Shown here one piece after another: positions 9,381 to 19,819 of a stretch of 64,000 nucleotides of DNA. Position numbers and translations under genes: made by a program. Under the pieces are notes generated by a model that was not told where the DNA came from, searched no databases, and was given only the letters and a program-made list of their open reading frames with translations. Source of the DNA: Litsea cubeba (taxonomy: Eukaryota > Streptophyta > Magnoliopsida > Laurales > Lauraceae). The number at the start of each line of letters is the position of its first letter. Within the stretch, counting starts at the first letter, position 1. The stretch lies in contig CM022944.1 in NCBI GenBank assembly GCA_012931725.1, forward strand, positions 64,311,982-64,375,981, read 5' to 3'.

Positions 9381-10655
9381 CAAATAGTCTACCCGCACCG
9401 AAATTAAACCCAGAAAATTGCACCGATCTGACGTGGCCCGCCACGTAGCGATGAGTGGATTGGACTCGATCCATAGTGGGGAGCGGGATTTACATTTTGG
9501 GAGCCCGCCAGAATCGTTGGTTTTTGTTCTGAAGAAGAAAAGAAACGGAGAAAAACAGAGGGGTTCTCGGTCTTGTCCTAGAAACGAAGACGCCGATCAC
9601 CACTACCAGAACCGGCGACGGACTCCCCTCGCTTCTGCATCTCCTTCCCTCTCGGTCCCTCTCACATCCTCGCGAATCACCACCCTCCCTCACCCGTCCG
9701 CCGAGCACCACCCTCCCTCACCTCTGCGCCTCTGTCGTCTCCCTCGGCATCTCTCTCTCACTCTCACGGTCTCCCTCGCCAGCCCATCTCCGTCCCTCTC
9801 TCGCAGCCGGACTCACATTCACAGGTAAGGGCTCTGCCTCATTTTCGTTCAACTGCTCTTCTCTCTCTCTCTCTCTCCCATTGCAAGAAGTAGTGGAACC
9901 GATCGATCATTTTTCTGCTTGGAGAGGCAAACTTTCTGCCCGAATCAATCTTCTCTGCTCATTGTTTGTGAAAATCTCTATTTTAGAAGGTGCATTTCTC
10001 AGTTCTGATTGAATCTGTTAGAGTTTGATCTGAAAATTTCTTGTTTTCATATGCATCGGTTGTTCTTGTTTACTGCTTATGAATTGAATAGCATGCGACC
10101 AGTCCTACATGTTTGAAAATCAATTATTTTCATCTTCTTACTATTCGGTTTTGAGACTCCGGTATGAGCTGATGAACTGCGAAATATACATGTGATCGGA
10201 GATACTAGTTACTGTTGTTAGCAATTCATTGTGGAATAGCCCACTTGGGCAATTACAGTCCGGCATTGTTGGATGGTGTGTTCCTCCCATCTTTAAATAA
10301 TCATAGCCATCTGATGTTCTAAACCTTCAGAACATATGGTTTGGAATTTTCTGTCCAACCCCTAATGCCATTAAGATGTTCTACCACATCACTAACAAGT
10401 GATTCATCTTGATATGTGGGACCCACCTGCCCACCACCATTAAAAAATCATCAATGGTCTGCATCCCATTGATACTATCATACTAATTGTTTAGTCTACA
10501 ATGGTTCATCTGATGATCCCTACTATAGATGAGTGGTGTTGATAGGATGATCATAGCTACTAATTGAAGAACTTATGCCCATTGAATGCTGATGGATGAT
10601 TTCTCACTAACCATCCATGTTCAAGCATATAAGATTCTCCATTCCTAATCTTATT
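9381..10655. repeat. MULE left terminal inverted repeat
   Basis: This repeat matches, in reverse, 30665-30877 followed by 17206-18255. Identity ends after CTAATCTTATT. It holds a pyrimidine-rich tract (CT repeat near 9860-9880) and a strong splice donor ACAG/GTAAGG at 9824/9825. It probably contains the promoter and the first untranslated exon of the rightward gene. An apparent ORF at 9418-9828 lies in this untranslated region and has no recognisable domain. Confidence 0.92.
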
Positions 10656-11020
10656 ACAGGAAGATAGTTATAGGATTCAATATATTCCATTGTGATTGTT
10701 CAAGTTGAACAAAGCTATAGTGAAGATTGTCACAGAGAGAAACGAGTCTGGATAGACACCAATAAAGATTGCAAGACTGTAGATGAACCTTGAAAACCAA
10801 TGGTGCACCAGAATAATTGGAATGTTTCCTCATAATGAAGACACAGTTACTTCAATCAAACTGTAGCCTTGAGAGTTTCTAAATGTGCATCCAAAGTTAT
10901 CAAGCCTCATCCTCAAAACATTTCTTGTTAAGAAACATCAACAATACAGAAGTTTAAAAATTAGTTGAAGTTCTTGTTTATTTTAGTTATTTTTGTTTGT
11001 TTGTGAAGAACTTGAGGTAA
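10656..11020. other. MULE leader region before the GRF gene
   Basis: This is AT-rich sequence with no ORF. A pyrimidine-rich acceptor TTTTAG ends at 10986, 34 bases before the ATG at 11021. It would pair with the TIR donor at 9825 to remove a leader intron of about 1.16 kb. This splice is inferred from the sequence only. Confidence 0.5.
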
Positions 11021-11499
11021 ATGGCTTCATATTCCTCAACTGGAAATTCCAATTGGCCTCAACGTGTATGTCGATGTGGTGTTGGCAACTGTGTCGTCAA
11101 GGTTTCACGATCAATGAATAATTATGGTCGACATTATTATTCTTGTCCACGACCATCGGTAAGAATGCAATATACTTGAGCCTTTTTCTTATTTTAAAAT
11201 ATTGTTTTTTTTAACATAAACACATATGTACCAACTAACGACATATATTTGCCATTATTTGCATGAGGAAAAAATAGGAATGCAACAACTTTATTGGATG
11301 GTGCGATGAATATGTGAGCTCGATGGTGAATCAGCCATATGATTATCACAGTACTCCGCGCTATGCCCCCCCTGAAGCTGAGACCCGTGTGGCAAATGTT
11401 GTATCAAGATTGGAGAAGCTTGAGCAAATCTTTCGAATCTTCACGGTTGTTCTGATTGTTTACGGTGTCCTGCTTGTGGTATTACTGTGTCGAATATAG
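11021..11499 (+). CDS. GRF zinc-finger membrane protein carried by the MULE (2 exons)
   Basis: Two exons, 11021-11158 and 11278-11499, give a 119-residue protein. The intron has a consensus donor (ATCG/GTAAGAA) and acceptor (AATAG/GAATGC). Splicing completes the zinc finger: CRCG near residues 17-20, YYSC near 39-42 and CNNFIGWCDEY near 48-58, the CxCG...C...C pattern of the GRF zinc finger (a nucleic-acid-binding fold). A short coiled coil (ETRVANVVSRLEKLEQI) and one hydrophobic C-terminal helix (about 100-117) follow. This layout resembles the small plant family typified by Arabidopsis At4g04775, from memory. It lies inside the MULE, reads inward from the left TIR and is convergent with the transposase. 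Its job is unknown; DNA or RNA binding with membrane anchoring is inference. An unspliced reading would show only a 61-residue ORF from 11314. Confidence 0.82.
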
Positions 11500-11905
11500 C
11501 ATCCATCATGTACTCTTTTTTATTGGAAGTTGCCATTATGTAAGGAGTTGGTTGATAAGGGATTGGTTAAATGGTAGACTTTTTCCTTTTTTATTTATAA
11601 CTTATTTCTTAAGAAAGCTGTTGTTGTATGAACCAATTGTATATGGTCAAATGAACGAATCAGTTATTTTTGCATATGATTATATGACAACTTATGGTGA
11701 CTTTTGTAATTCTCCTTATGGTGACTTATGTAGCAAAAATGGATGTTATGGGACATTTGTAATTCTCCTTATGGTGACTTTTGTAGCAACAATTTATGTA
11801 CTCTAGTTTCCATGATGATTGCTGCAGCCCAAATGAAAATTCATTTATGTGGGAGACTGACATCTTGAATATATCTTTTAAGGAAAAGAGTTTCAAACCC
11901 TTTTA
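11500..11905 (+). other. 3' flank of the GRF gene
   Basis: This is AT-rich sequence after the GRF stop codon. It has an internal near-duplication of about 64 bp (TTCTCCTTATGGTGACTT at 11711 and again near 11763). Several ATG-started frames are open, but none shows a domain. It is probably 3' untranslated and spacer sequence leading into the tandem array. Confidence 0.5.
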
Positions 11906-14274
11906 CAATCACGTTTGCCTGTTGAAGAAATGGTGCACTTTTGCAACACAGTTGCTGGAATTCTGCTGAAATACATGTGCTGAGTGCCCCTGTTTGGGGC
12001 ACTGGTTAACCTGCTTCCCGAGGGTTTTTTTTCCCGAAATTTGGGGCACTCATAGTCCACAATATGAACTTAAAATCTGCAATTTTCCGGCAAGATACAA
12101 TCACGTTTGCCTGTTGAAGAAATGGTGCACTTTTGCAACAAAGTTGCTGGAATTCTGCTGAAATACATGTGCTGAGTGCCATTGTTTGGGGCACTGGTTA
12201 ACCTGCTTCCCGAGGGTTTTTTTTCCCGAAATTTGGGGCACTCATAGTCCACAATATGAACTTAAAATCTGCAATTTTCCGGCAAGATACAATCTAGTTT
12301 GCCTGTTGAAAAAATGGTGCACTTTTGCAACAAAGTTGCTGGAATTCTGCTGAAATACATGTCCTGAGTGCCCCTGTTTGGTGCACTGGTTAACCTGCTT
12401 CCCGAGGGTTTTTTTTCCCGAAATTTGGGGCACTCATAGTCCACAATATGAACTTAAAATCTGCAATTTTCCGGCAAGATACAATCTAGTTTGCCTGTTG
12501 AAAAAATGATGCACTTTTGCAACAAAGTTGCTGGAATTCTGCTGAAATACATGTGCTGAGTGCCCCTGTTTGGTGCACTGGTTAACCTGCTTCCCGAGGG
12601 TTTTTTTTTCCCGAAATTTGGGGCACTCATAGTCCACAATATGAACTTAAAATCTGCAATTTTCCGGCAAGATACAATCTAGTTTGCCTGTTGAAAAAAT
12701 GGTGCACTTTTGCAACAAAGTTGCTGGAATTCTGCTGAAATACATGTGCTGAGTGCCCCTGTTTGGGGCACTGGTTAACCTGCTTCCCGAGGGTTTTTTT
12801 TTTCCCGAAATTTGGGGCACTCATAGTCCACAATATGAACTTAAAATCTGCAATTTTCCGGCAAGATACAATCACGTTTGCCTGTTGAAGAAATGATGCA
12901 CTTTTGCAACAAAGTTGCTGGAATTCTGCTGAAATACATGTGCTGAGTGCCCCTGTTTGGGGCACTGGTTAACCTGCTTCCCGAGGGTTTTTTTTCCCGA
13001 AATTTGGGGCACTCATAGTCCACAATATGAACTTAAAATCTGCAATTTTCCGGCAAGATACAATCTAGTTTGCCTGTTGAAAAAATGGTGCACTTTTGCA
13101 ACAAAGTTGCTGGAATTCTGCTGAAATACATGTGCTGAGTGCCCCTGTTTGGTGCACTGGTTAACCTGCTTCCCGAGGGTTTTTTTTCCCGAAATTTGGG
13201 GCACTCATAGTCCACAATATGAACTTAAAATCTGCAATTTTCCGGCAAGATACAATCCAGTTTGCCGGTTGAAAAAATGATGCACTTTTGCAACAAAGTT
13301 GCTGGAATTCTGCTGAAATACATGTGCTGAGTGCCCCTGTTTGGGGCACTGGTTAACCTGCTTCCCGAGGGTTTTTTTTCCCGAAATTTGGGGCACTCAT
13401 AGTCCACAATATGAACTTAAAATTTGCGATTTTCCGGCAAGATACAATCTAGTTTGCCTGTTGAAGAAATGGTGCACTTTTGCAACAAAGTTGCTGGAAT
13501 TCTGCTGAAATACATGTGCTGAGTGCCCTTGTTTGGGGCACTGGTTAACCTGCTTCCCGAGGGTTTTTTTTTCCCGAAATTTGGGGCACTCATAGTCCAC
13601 AATATGAACTTAAAATCTGCAATTTTCCGGCAAGATACAATCTAGTTTGCCTGTTGAAAAAATGGTGCACTTTTGCAACAAAGTTGCTGGAATTCTGCTG
13701 AAATACATGTGCTGAGTGCCCCTGTTTGGTGCACTGGTTAACCTGCTTCCCGAGGGTTTTTTTTCCCGAAATTTGGGGCACTCATAGTCCACAATATGAA
13801 CTTAAAATCTGCAATTTTCCGGCAAGATACAATCTAGTTTGCCTGTTGAAAAAATGGTGCACTTTTGCAACAAAGTTGCTGGAATTCTGCTGAAATACAT
13901 GTGCTGAGTGCCCCTGTTTGGTGCACTGGTTAACCTGCTTCCCGAGGGTTTTTTTTCCCGAAATTTGGGGCACTCATAGTCCACAATATGAACTTAAAAT
14001 CTGCAATTTTCCGGCAAGATACAATCTAGTTTGCCTGTTGAAAAAATGATGCACTTTTGCAACAAAGTTGCTGGAATTCTGCTGAAATACATGTGCTGAG
14101 TGCCCCTGTTTGGGGCACTGGTTAACCTGCTTCCCGAGGGTTTTTTTTTCCCGAAATTTGGGGCACTCATAGTCCACAATATGAACTTAAAATCTGCAAT
14201 TTTCCGGCAAGATACAATCTAGTTTGCCTGTTGAAAAAATGGTGCACTTTTGCAACAAAGTTGCTGGAATTCTG
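11906..14274. repeat. 192-bp tandem array, about 12.3 copies, between the convergent MULE genes
   Basis: Units of 192-193 bp repeat with very high identity, differing mainly in a T8/T9 run and scattered substitutions. Each unit holds a hairpin (arms AGTGCCCC and GGGGCACT around TGTTT, with arm mismatches in some units), a smaller one (GCAAC-AAA-GTTGC), and a further GGGGCACT copy before CATAGTCCACAATATG. The minus-strand frames of about 60 codons that recur in each unit exist because 192 is a multiple of three; each ends in a stop and I do not treat them as genes. Confidence 0.95.
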
Positions 14275-14717
14275 GGTGAACTGAATACCTACACAGCCCT
14301 CACCAAGGAAATGAATCCCTCATTCATTTACATCGTTACCTACACAACCTATGCCTCTGATACAGTTGAGAAAAACTTGCAAAATTGTTTAACAAATGCA
14401 AAAGGAGGAGCACAAACAGATTCATTGAGGGATCTGATATATCCAAAATGTCAAGAAATCCAACAAATCCAACAATTACAAATCCAACACCAACATAACG
14501 TGACAAATTATCTGTGACAAAATCTAGTGATTCCAAGTGAATTTTAAAAGATAACAGCCACCAAAGTATCCAAGTGATATTCTTCACAAAGGATATTCTG
14601 ACAGACCTTCTTAATGGTTCAATTCAAGATCTTCTGTCGAAACCTGCACAGACATAAAGTATATGAGGCCATATGCAATAAAATGAAGCAAATTAAAGTA
14701 TGTAAATTGGTGGCAAA
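14275..14717 (-). other. 3' flank of the MULE transposase gene
   Basis: This unique AT-rich sequence lies between the array and the predicted last codon of the transposase. Short frames occur on both strands, but I see no domain. It probably holds the transposase 3' untranslated region. Confidence 0.45.
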
Positions 14718-17123
14718 TCAACACACAGTTAAATTCATACTCTCTTGCATGATGATCTGGTCAAATCCCACAGGATGTGTCATAATGGCTACATGATCGA
14801 CCACCGTCGTACCCTGCACATGCATAATTTGATTTCAATTAAAAGTGAATAATTGAATGCTGTGTTTATTTGATTTAATAAATAAAAGTCTTAAACTAAC
14901 CTTCTTCATCATCTTTTTGTTTGTTTTCCGATACTTCTTAATAATTGTCTCAATCTTGGACTGTCTTCTTTTTTCTGGCGGTCGGCCTTTTTTACGGCGT
15001 TTGATTGGATCACACACGTGGCTATTGCTCTCTTGCCAAGAAGGAATCACATCAGGACATGAAGTTGAGGCTTTATGTACACCTATAGCCATAGGTTCCT
15101 TGCATCTAGTAACCTCTTTATAAACATCTAGCTCAGCTTCCACTTCTAGCAACGAGGACATTACCATCTGACTCTTTTCATCGGAATCCATGGCTTTATC
15201 GCTGACCCGATTGAAAATAGTCAACATGTTGTTGTAACGTTTGTTTTCAGGTCTGCGTTCCCAATTATCATACATGATCTTGATTTTTGTGTGGCTTCTT
15301 CTCACGTTTTTACTCCACCTTTCTAAAATATATTTCCCCGGTATAGCATAAACCTTCTTCTTCAGATAAACAACGATGATATGCTTGCAGAGAATACCTC
15401 TGAACTCAAACAACCGGCAAGTACAATTAGCTTCTCTTGATAACTCATTAAAATGAACATGGAATGTAAAAGGTCGGATCCTTTTTTCTCCTACTATCAC
15501 ATCTTCCTCCACATAAAAATCTGATACTTCAGCTCCTGCTTTTACCGAGGAAATATTGCAACGGATCTTACCGGCAATTTCATTCTGAATCTCCTTAAAT
15601 TTAGCAAGAGTATACGCTTCTTGAAATTGCATCTCAAACTCGTAAGGGGTCACACATGGAATGAATACATTGAAACAACGGGCGTCTTCCTCAGCTTCCA
15701 GTTGCACCTTCTTTGACAAAGCATTATCATATTGCTCAACAAACTGCTTTAGTGTGGTCTTAGAATTGATGTAGCCATCAAAAAAAGCATGCATGCTCTC
15801 ACTACGCTGGGTTGTTGACATCCCTGCCCAAAAAATATCTTTCACAAATGCTGGCACCCATCGGCACCTCTCATCATACAATCCAGCTAGCCATTCGATC
15901 TCCTCCAACTGATATGCCCTAACAAACTTGGCCCAATTCTCTTCAAACTCTTCTTTCTTCATCGAATCATAGACAACATTCAGAAGATAATATTTAATTG
16001 ATTCGTAGTCATTATACCCCCTCAATTTTTCAGGCACCTTTTTTAAAATATGCCACAAACACCACCGATGCCGTGCTTTAGGAAATACTATTCGTATTGC
16101 ATTTTGCATAGCCTTATCTTGATCGGTGATTATGGCAGTAGGAGGACAACCAGACATGCAATCTAGCCAAGACTGAAACAACCATACAAATGTGTCTGTG
16201 TCCTCTCGTGATATCAAACCACAACCTAAAAGTACCGACTGTCCATGCTGATTCACACCCACAAAAGGAGCGAAAGGCATATCATATTTGTTAACCAAAT
16301 AAGTGGTGTCAAACGTGACCACATCACCAAATTCAGCGAATGCTGCTCTACTCCTTGCGTCAGCCCAAAATATGTTCCTTACTCGATGCTCTGTATCAAG
16401 ATCCATGACATAAAAAAAGGATCCGTTGTCTTGTTGCATTTTTTTGAAATAGCTTAGCATTGCCTCTGCATCCCCTTCCTTGAGTTCTAAGCGCCTGATT
16501 TTATCCAGGTAGTTTCTTGCATCCTTCGCTAACCATGGTAAATTCTCATGCCCCCCTGCCTCTACCACACATGAGCTAACAGTCTTGTTCAATCTAACTC
16601 CCGCTTTGTCATTCAATTCAAGCTGCCTCTTCACATGTTGTGGGATTACCCTGTTACTCTTGTGATATCGAGCTTTGTTCGGACTCATGTCATGATTATG
16701 CTCAAGTACAAATGAGTTCAGAAGCCACTTCCCGTCAAATTGTAAAGCAAGATTTAACGCTGCTTTGCAATTTGTTTTTGATTGTGGACGGGGTTGAACT
16801 GGGTTGCTTGCATTTGGTCTTGGCTTTCTACCCTTAGTGCAAGCAATAGTAACATAGCTCCTTTTTCCATCCCTTCCTTTTTTCGAAGTTTTCAGGGCAA
16901 CAGCAAACCCGATATGCCTGGCATATCTTGCATAAAATTCATGTACTTCTTCAATTGAACCAAACATCATTCCCCTTTGAGGTTCCATTACTACCTCTTC
17001 TATGTTTTCACCTTCCTCCAAGGGCTTCTCCATCTCAACACTGTTTATTTCCTGACAAATCGTCCCCAATTCAATTGCATTGTCCTCTCCATCAAATTCA
17101 CGTGATAATTCATCTTCTTCCAT
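14718..17123 (-). CDS. FAR1-type MULE transposase
   Basis: This is the DNA transposase of the MULE. The start at 17123 (MEEDELSREF) is chosen over an upstream in-frame ATG at 17237 because TTTTTAG/AAGC just before it is a splice acceptor. Numbered from there: FAR1/WRKY-GCM1-type zinc finger about 50-145 (Cys 95, Cys 119, His 142, His 144); MULE DDE core with Asp 272 (TFDTTY), Asp 334 (ITDQDKA) and Glu 442 (TTQRSES), plus the conserved WCLWHI; SWIM zinc finger CTC...CKH about 567-581; and a basic AT-hook-like RRKKGRPPEKRR near 705. The main exon is 14901-17123. AAG/GTTAGT at 14901/14900 is a likely donor, with an acceptor TGTGCAG at 14814 and a final exon 14718-14813 adding 31 residues, about 772 in total. 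Jittery/FAR1-like MULEs are the nearest known group. The reading frame is uninterrupted. Confidence 0.92.
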
Positions 17124-17205
17124 GCTTCTAAAAACAAATAAAGCATTCATGTGTTGAGAATAATTCGATAAAAGAATATTCAAGATCATTACCAAAAAAA
17201 TAAGA

Positions 17206-18255
17206 TTAGGAATGGAGAATCTTATATGCTTGAACATGGATGGTTAGTGAGAAATCATCCATCAGCATTCAATGGGCATAAGTTCTTCAATTAGTAGCTA
17301 TGATCATCCTATCAACACCACTCATCTATAGTAGGGATCATCAGATGAACCATTGTAGACTAAACAATTAGTATGATAGTATCAATGGGATGCAGACCAT
17401 TGATGATTTTTTAATGGTGGTGGGCAGGTGGGTCCCACATATCAAGATGAATCACTTGTTAGTGATGTGGTAGAACATCTTAATGGCATTAGGGCTTGGA
17501 CAGAAAATTCCAAACCATATGTTCTGAAGGTTTAGAACATCAGATGGCTATGATTATTTAAAGATGGGAGGAACACACCATCCAACAATGCCGGACTGTA
17601 ATTGCCCAAGTGGGCTATTCCACAATGAATTGCTAACAACAGTAACTAGTATCTCCGATCACATGTATATTTCGCAGTTCATCAGCTCATACCGGAGTCT
17701 CAAAACCGAATAGTAAGAAGATGAAAATAATTGATTTTCAAACATGTAGGACTGGTCGCATGCTATTCAATTCATAAGCAGTAAACAAGAACAACCGATG
17801 CATATGAAAACAAGAAATTTTCAGATCAAACTCTAACAGATTCAATCAGAACTGAGAAATGCACCTTCTAAAATAGAGATTTTCACAAACAATGAGCAGA
17901 GAAGATTGATTCGGGCAGAAAGTTTGCCTCTCCAAGCAGAAAAATGATCGATCGGTTCCACTACTTCTTGCAATGGGAGAGAGAGAGAGAGAGAAGAGCA
18001 GTTGAACGAAAATGAGGCAGAGCCCTTACCTGTGAATGTGAGTCCGGCTTCGAGAGAGGGACGGAGATGGGCTGGCGAGGGAGACCGTGAGAGTGAGAGA
18101 GAGATGCCGAGGGAGACGACAGAGGCGCAGAGGTGAGGGAGGGTGGTGCTCGGCGGACGGGTGAGGGAGGGTGGTGATTCGCGAGGATGTGAGAGGGACC
18201 GAGAGGGAAGGAGATGCAGAAGCGAGGGGAGTCCGTCGCCGGTTCTGGTAGTGGT
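17206..18255. repeat. MULE right terminal inverted repeat, inner part
   Basis: This is the reverse complement of about 9590-10655. On the minus strand it carries the same splice donor (CACAG/GTAAGG at 18030/18029) as the left TIR, placing a leader intron of about 0.9 kb before the transposase ATG. It is cut off from the outer 213 bp of the TIR (30665-30877) by element B. Confidence 0.92.
18251..18255. repeat. 5-bp target site duplication of element B, left
   Basis: GTGGT occurs here and at 30660-30664. Joining the MULE sequence across one copy reproduces the uninterrupted left TIR at 9590-9610. Confidence 0.93.
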
Positions 18256-19221
18256 TGTAGGTGCAGAAAATTATGACCCACAATAAGAGGGTGCCTTACA
18301 GGACTTATCCGTGAAGATGATGGTGTCTGAGATGTCTGGATGCCGTCCGAGAGCCTGAAAAGGAGTAGCAAACAGTCAGAGGACCCTGGCCTGAGCGGCG
18401 CAAGGCTCTCCGATGCCAAAGTCAGTGTATGGACTGGAACAATGGAAGGAGAGGAGGAAGAGAGACAGAGTAAGGGCTCTGTGTATGGGATGTGCGTACC
18501 TTGCATGGTGTTTGAGGGTTTATTTATAGAGGAGTGGATCGTATCTTTCTGAGAATATCTGGGTGTGGGTCCCATGATCTGACTGGGTAGTCATGATCAG
18601 CCCACAAAGTAATAAATGCGGTCTAATCCGGCCCACTCAGCATTAAATGCCAGTCGGGTCAGCCCACATTGCATTAAATGCATGTCTTGTTGGGCCAGAT
18701 TGTGTTGGGCGCCCTTGGCGGTAGGAGTACCAGCGGATCTGCCCTCGGGCCTTGCCCTGATGTGGCCTCAGTCGCTGGATGCTGCCACGTGGCGATCTGG
18801 CGAAGATAGTGGGCGGCTGGACGTCGTGTCTGTCCCACTAGATCGTGACCCTATCCTTCCACGTGCCTGGTGACGTGGGGGATGAGGGGTCTAGGCGAAG
18901 GCTCTTTCTCGCTTCGGTTACTGTTCTGGCTTCTTCAGCCGAGGTGGCTTTAGCCGAGGTAGGGTTATCTGCGGAGATAGCGTCCGGGGTGGCCTTGCCG
19001 ATGTGGACTCTCTGCCGAGATGACGCCCGAGGTGATCCAGTTCGGCGCTTGTGGCCTGGAGATGTATGATGTCGGCCAAGGCCCCTGCCCTGGTAGCCGG
19101 GATGAGACCGGTGCCACGTGGATGGCACGCGGATGGCATGCGGATGGCACGTGAGGATGTTTAGCCCCGTATGATGGCTGTGGTTAGCCTAATCCTGTAG
19201 CTCTGGGAATTTCCCCACACA
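18256..19221 (-). repeat. 3' LTR of element B
   Basis: This LTR starts TGTAGGTGCAG and ends CCCCACACA on the plus strand. It appears identical to 29694-30659 over 966 bp. Four CACGTG G-boxes lie at 18786, 18860, 19115 and 19148, which on the minus strand is 260-630 bp upstream of the TATA box. Confidence 0.95.
18521..18528 (-). promoter_or_regulatory. TATA box of the element B 3' LTR
   Basis: The minus strand reads CCTCTATAAATAAACC. A donor-like GCAAG/GTACGC and an acceptor-like CTTTTCAG/GCTC follow downstream, suggesting a spliced leader. This copy faces the MULE transposase gene. Confidence 0.7.
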
Positions 19222-19236
19222 ATTGCCCCCTAGCTT
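19222..19236 (-). other. Polypurine tract of element B
   Basis: The minus strand reads AAGCTAGGGGGCAAT immediately before the LTR start TGTGTGGGG. Confidence 0.85.
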
Positions 19237-19596
19237 CTGAGCTCGCGTAGAACGTCAGTGCCGTGAGGTCGGGAGCTATGTGCCGGGTCTATCTGTAGGA
19301 GATCCTTTTTCGACCCTGACTCGCTGTCGCTTTGGGTGTTCGAGGTGATAAATGGCGTCCCCTATTCAATGCTGAAGACAGTTCGACGGTTCCACGTGTC
19401 GTTCCTGGGCTGGTGGTCTGTCTCTTCGAGGTCGTACGCGCCGTTCCGTCAGGGGAGCAATCAATTTTTGAAATGATTTGCGCGCCGCTTCAGGGAGGCG
19501 CAATAAATTTCCGAAATGATTCGCGCGAAATCCCAGGAGGAGGGCGCCCCTCGGCACGCCCGATTAGGGTTTCTGTAAAAAGGGGGAACTCTCTGC

Positions 19597-19604
19597 TATT
19601 TATA
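19597..19604 (+). promoter_or_regulatory. TATA box for the antisense ORF of element B
   Basis: TATTTATAGGG lies about 215 bp upstream of the ATG at 19820. The matching place in element C has TATATATAGGG at 43577. A short 5' untranslated intron is likely (donor CTTCC/GTAAGTTC near 19757, acceptor TTTTAG near 19807). The preceding stretch 19237-19596 has no gene. Confidence 0.65.
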
Positions 19605-19819
19605 GGGCAGTTGAGGTCTGTTCCATCCTTCGTTTGCGATTCTGAATCAGAGACGAGCGTCAGAAGAGGGGAGGCTACTGTGAGGGAGCTTCATTCGAGA
19701 AGTGGTGCGCTGCTGAGGTTGAGCCTCTTCGCTGTCCAGCGTCTGTGTTCTGCTTCCGTAAGTTCTTTCTGCTCTGCTTCTTCTTCTGCGGGTTTCTCTG
19801 CTTTTAGACTGGGATAGGA

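Noticed and set aside
9418..9828. 136-codon plus-strand ORF in the MULE left TIR
   Set aside because: It lies before the TIR splice donor in low-complexity Ser/Pro/Arg sequence, and the other TIR gives no conserved protein. It is best read as an untranslated leader.
12006..14179. About twenty overlapping minus-strand ORFs of 60-112 codons
   Set aside because: They are the same two frames recurring in each 192-bp unit because the unit length is a multiple of three. Each stops within the unit and none has a domain.
11906..14274. CRISPR-like regular array
   Set aside because: The units are contiguous tandem repeats with no unique spacers, in a plant transposon.
14718..17123. Host FAR1/FHY3-like transcription factor gene
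   Set aside because: It lies inside a MULE with matching TIRs and a 9-bp duplication, and it keeps the D, D and E positions, so it is the element's transposase.
17961..18575. 204-codon minus-strand ORF spanning LTR and TIR
   Set aside because: It is a chance fusion across the element B insertion point, with no domain in either half.
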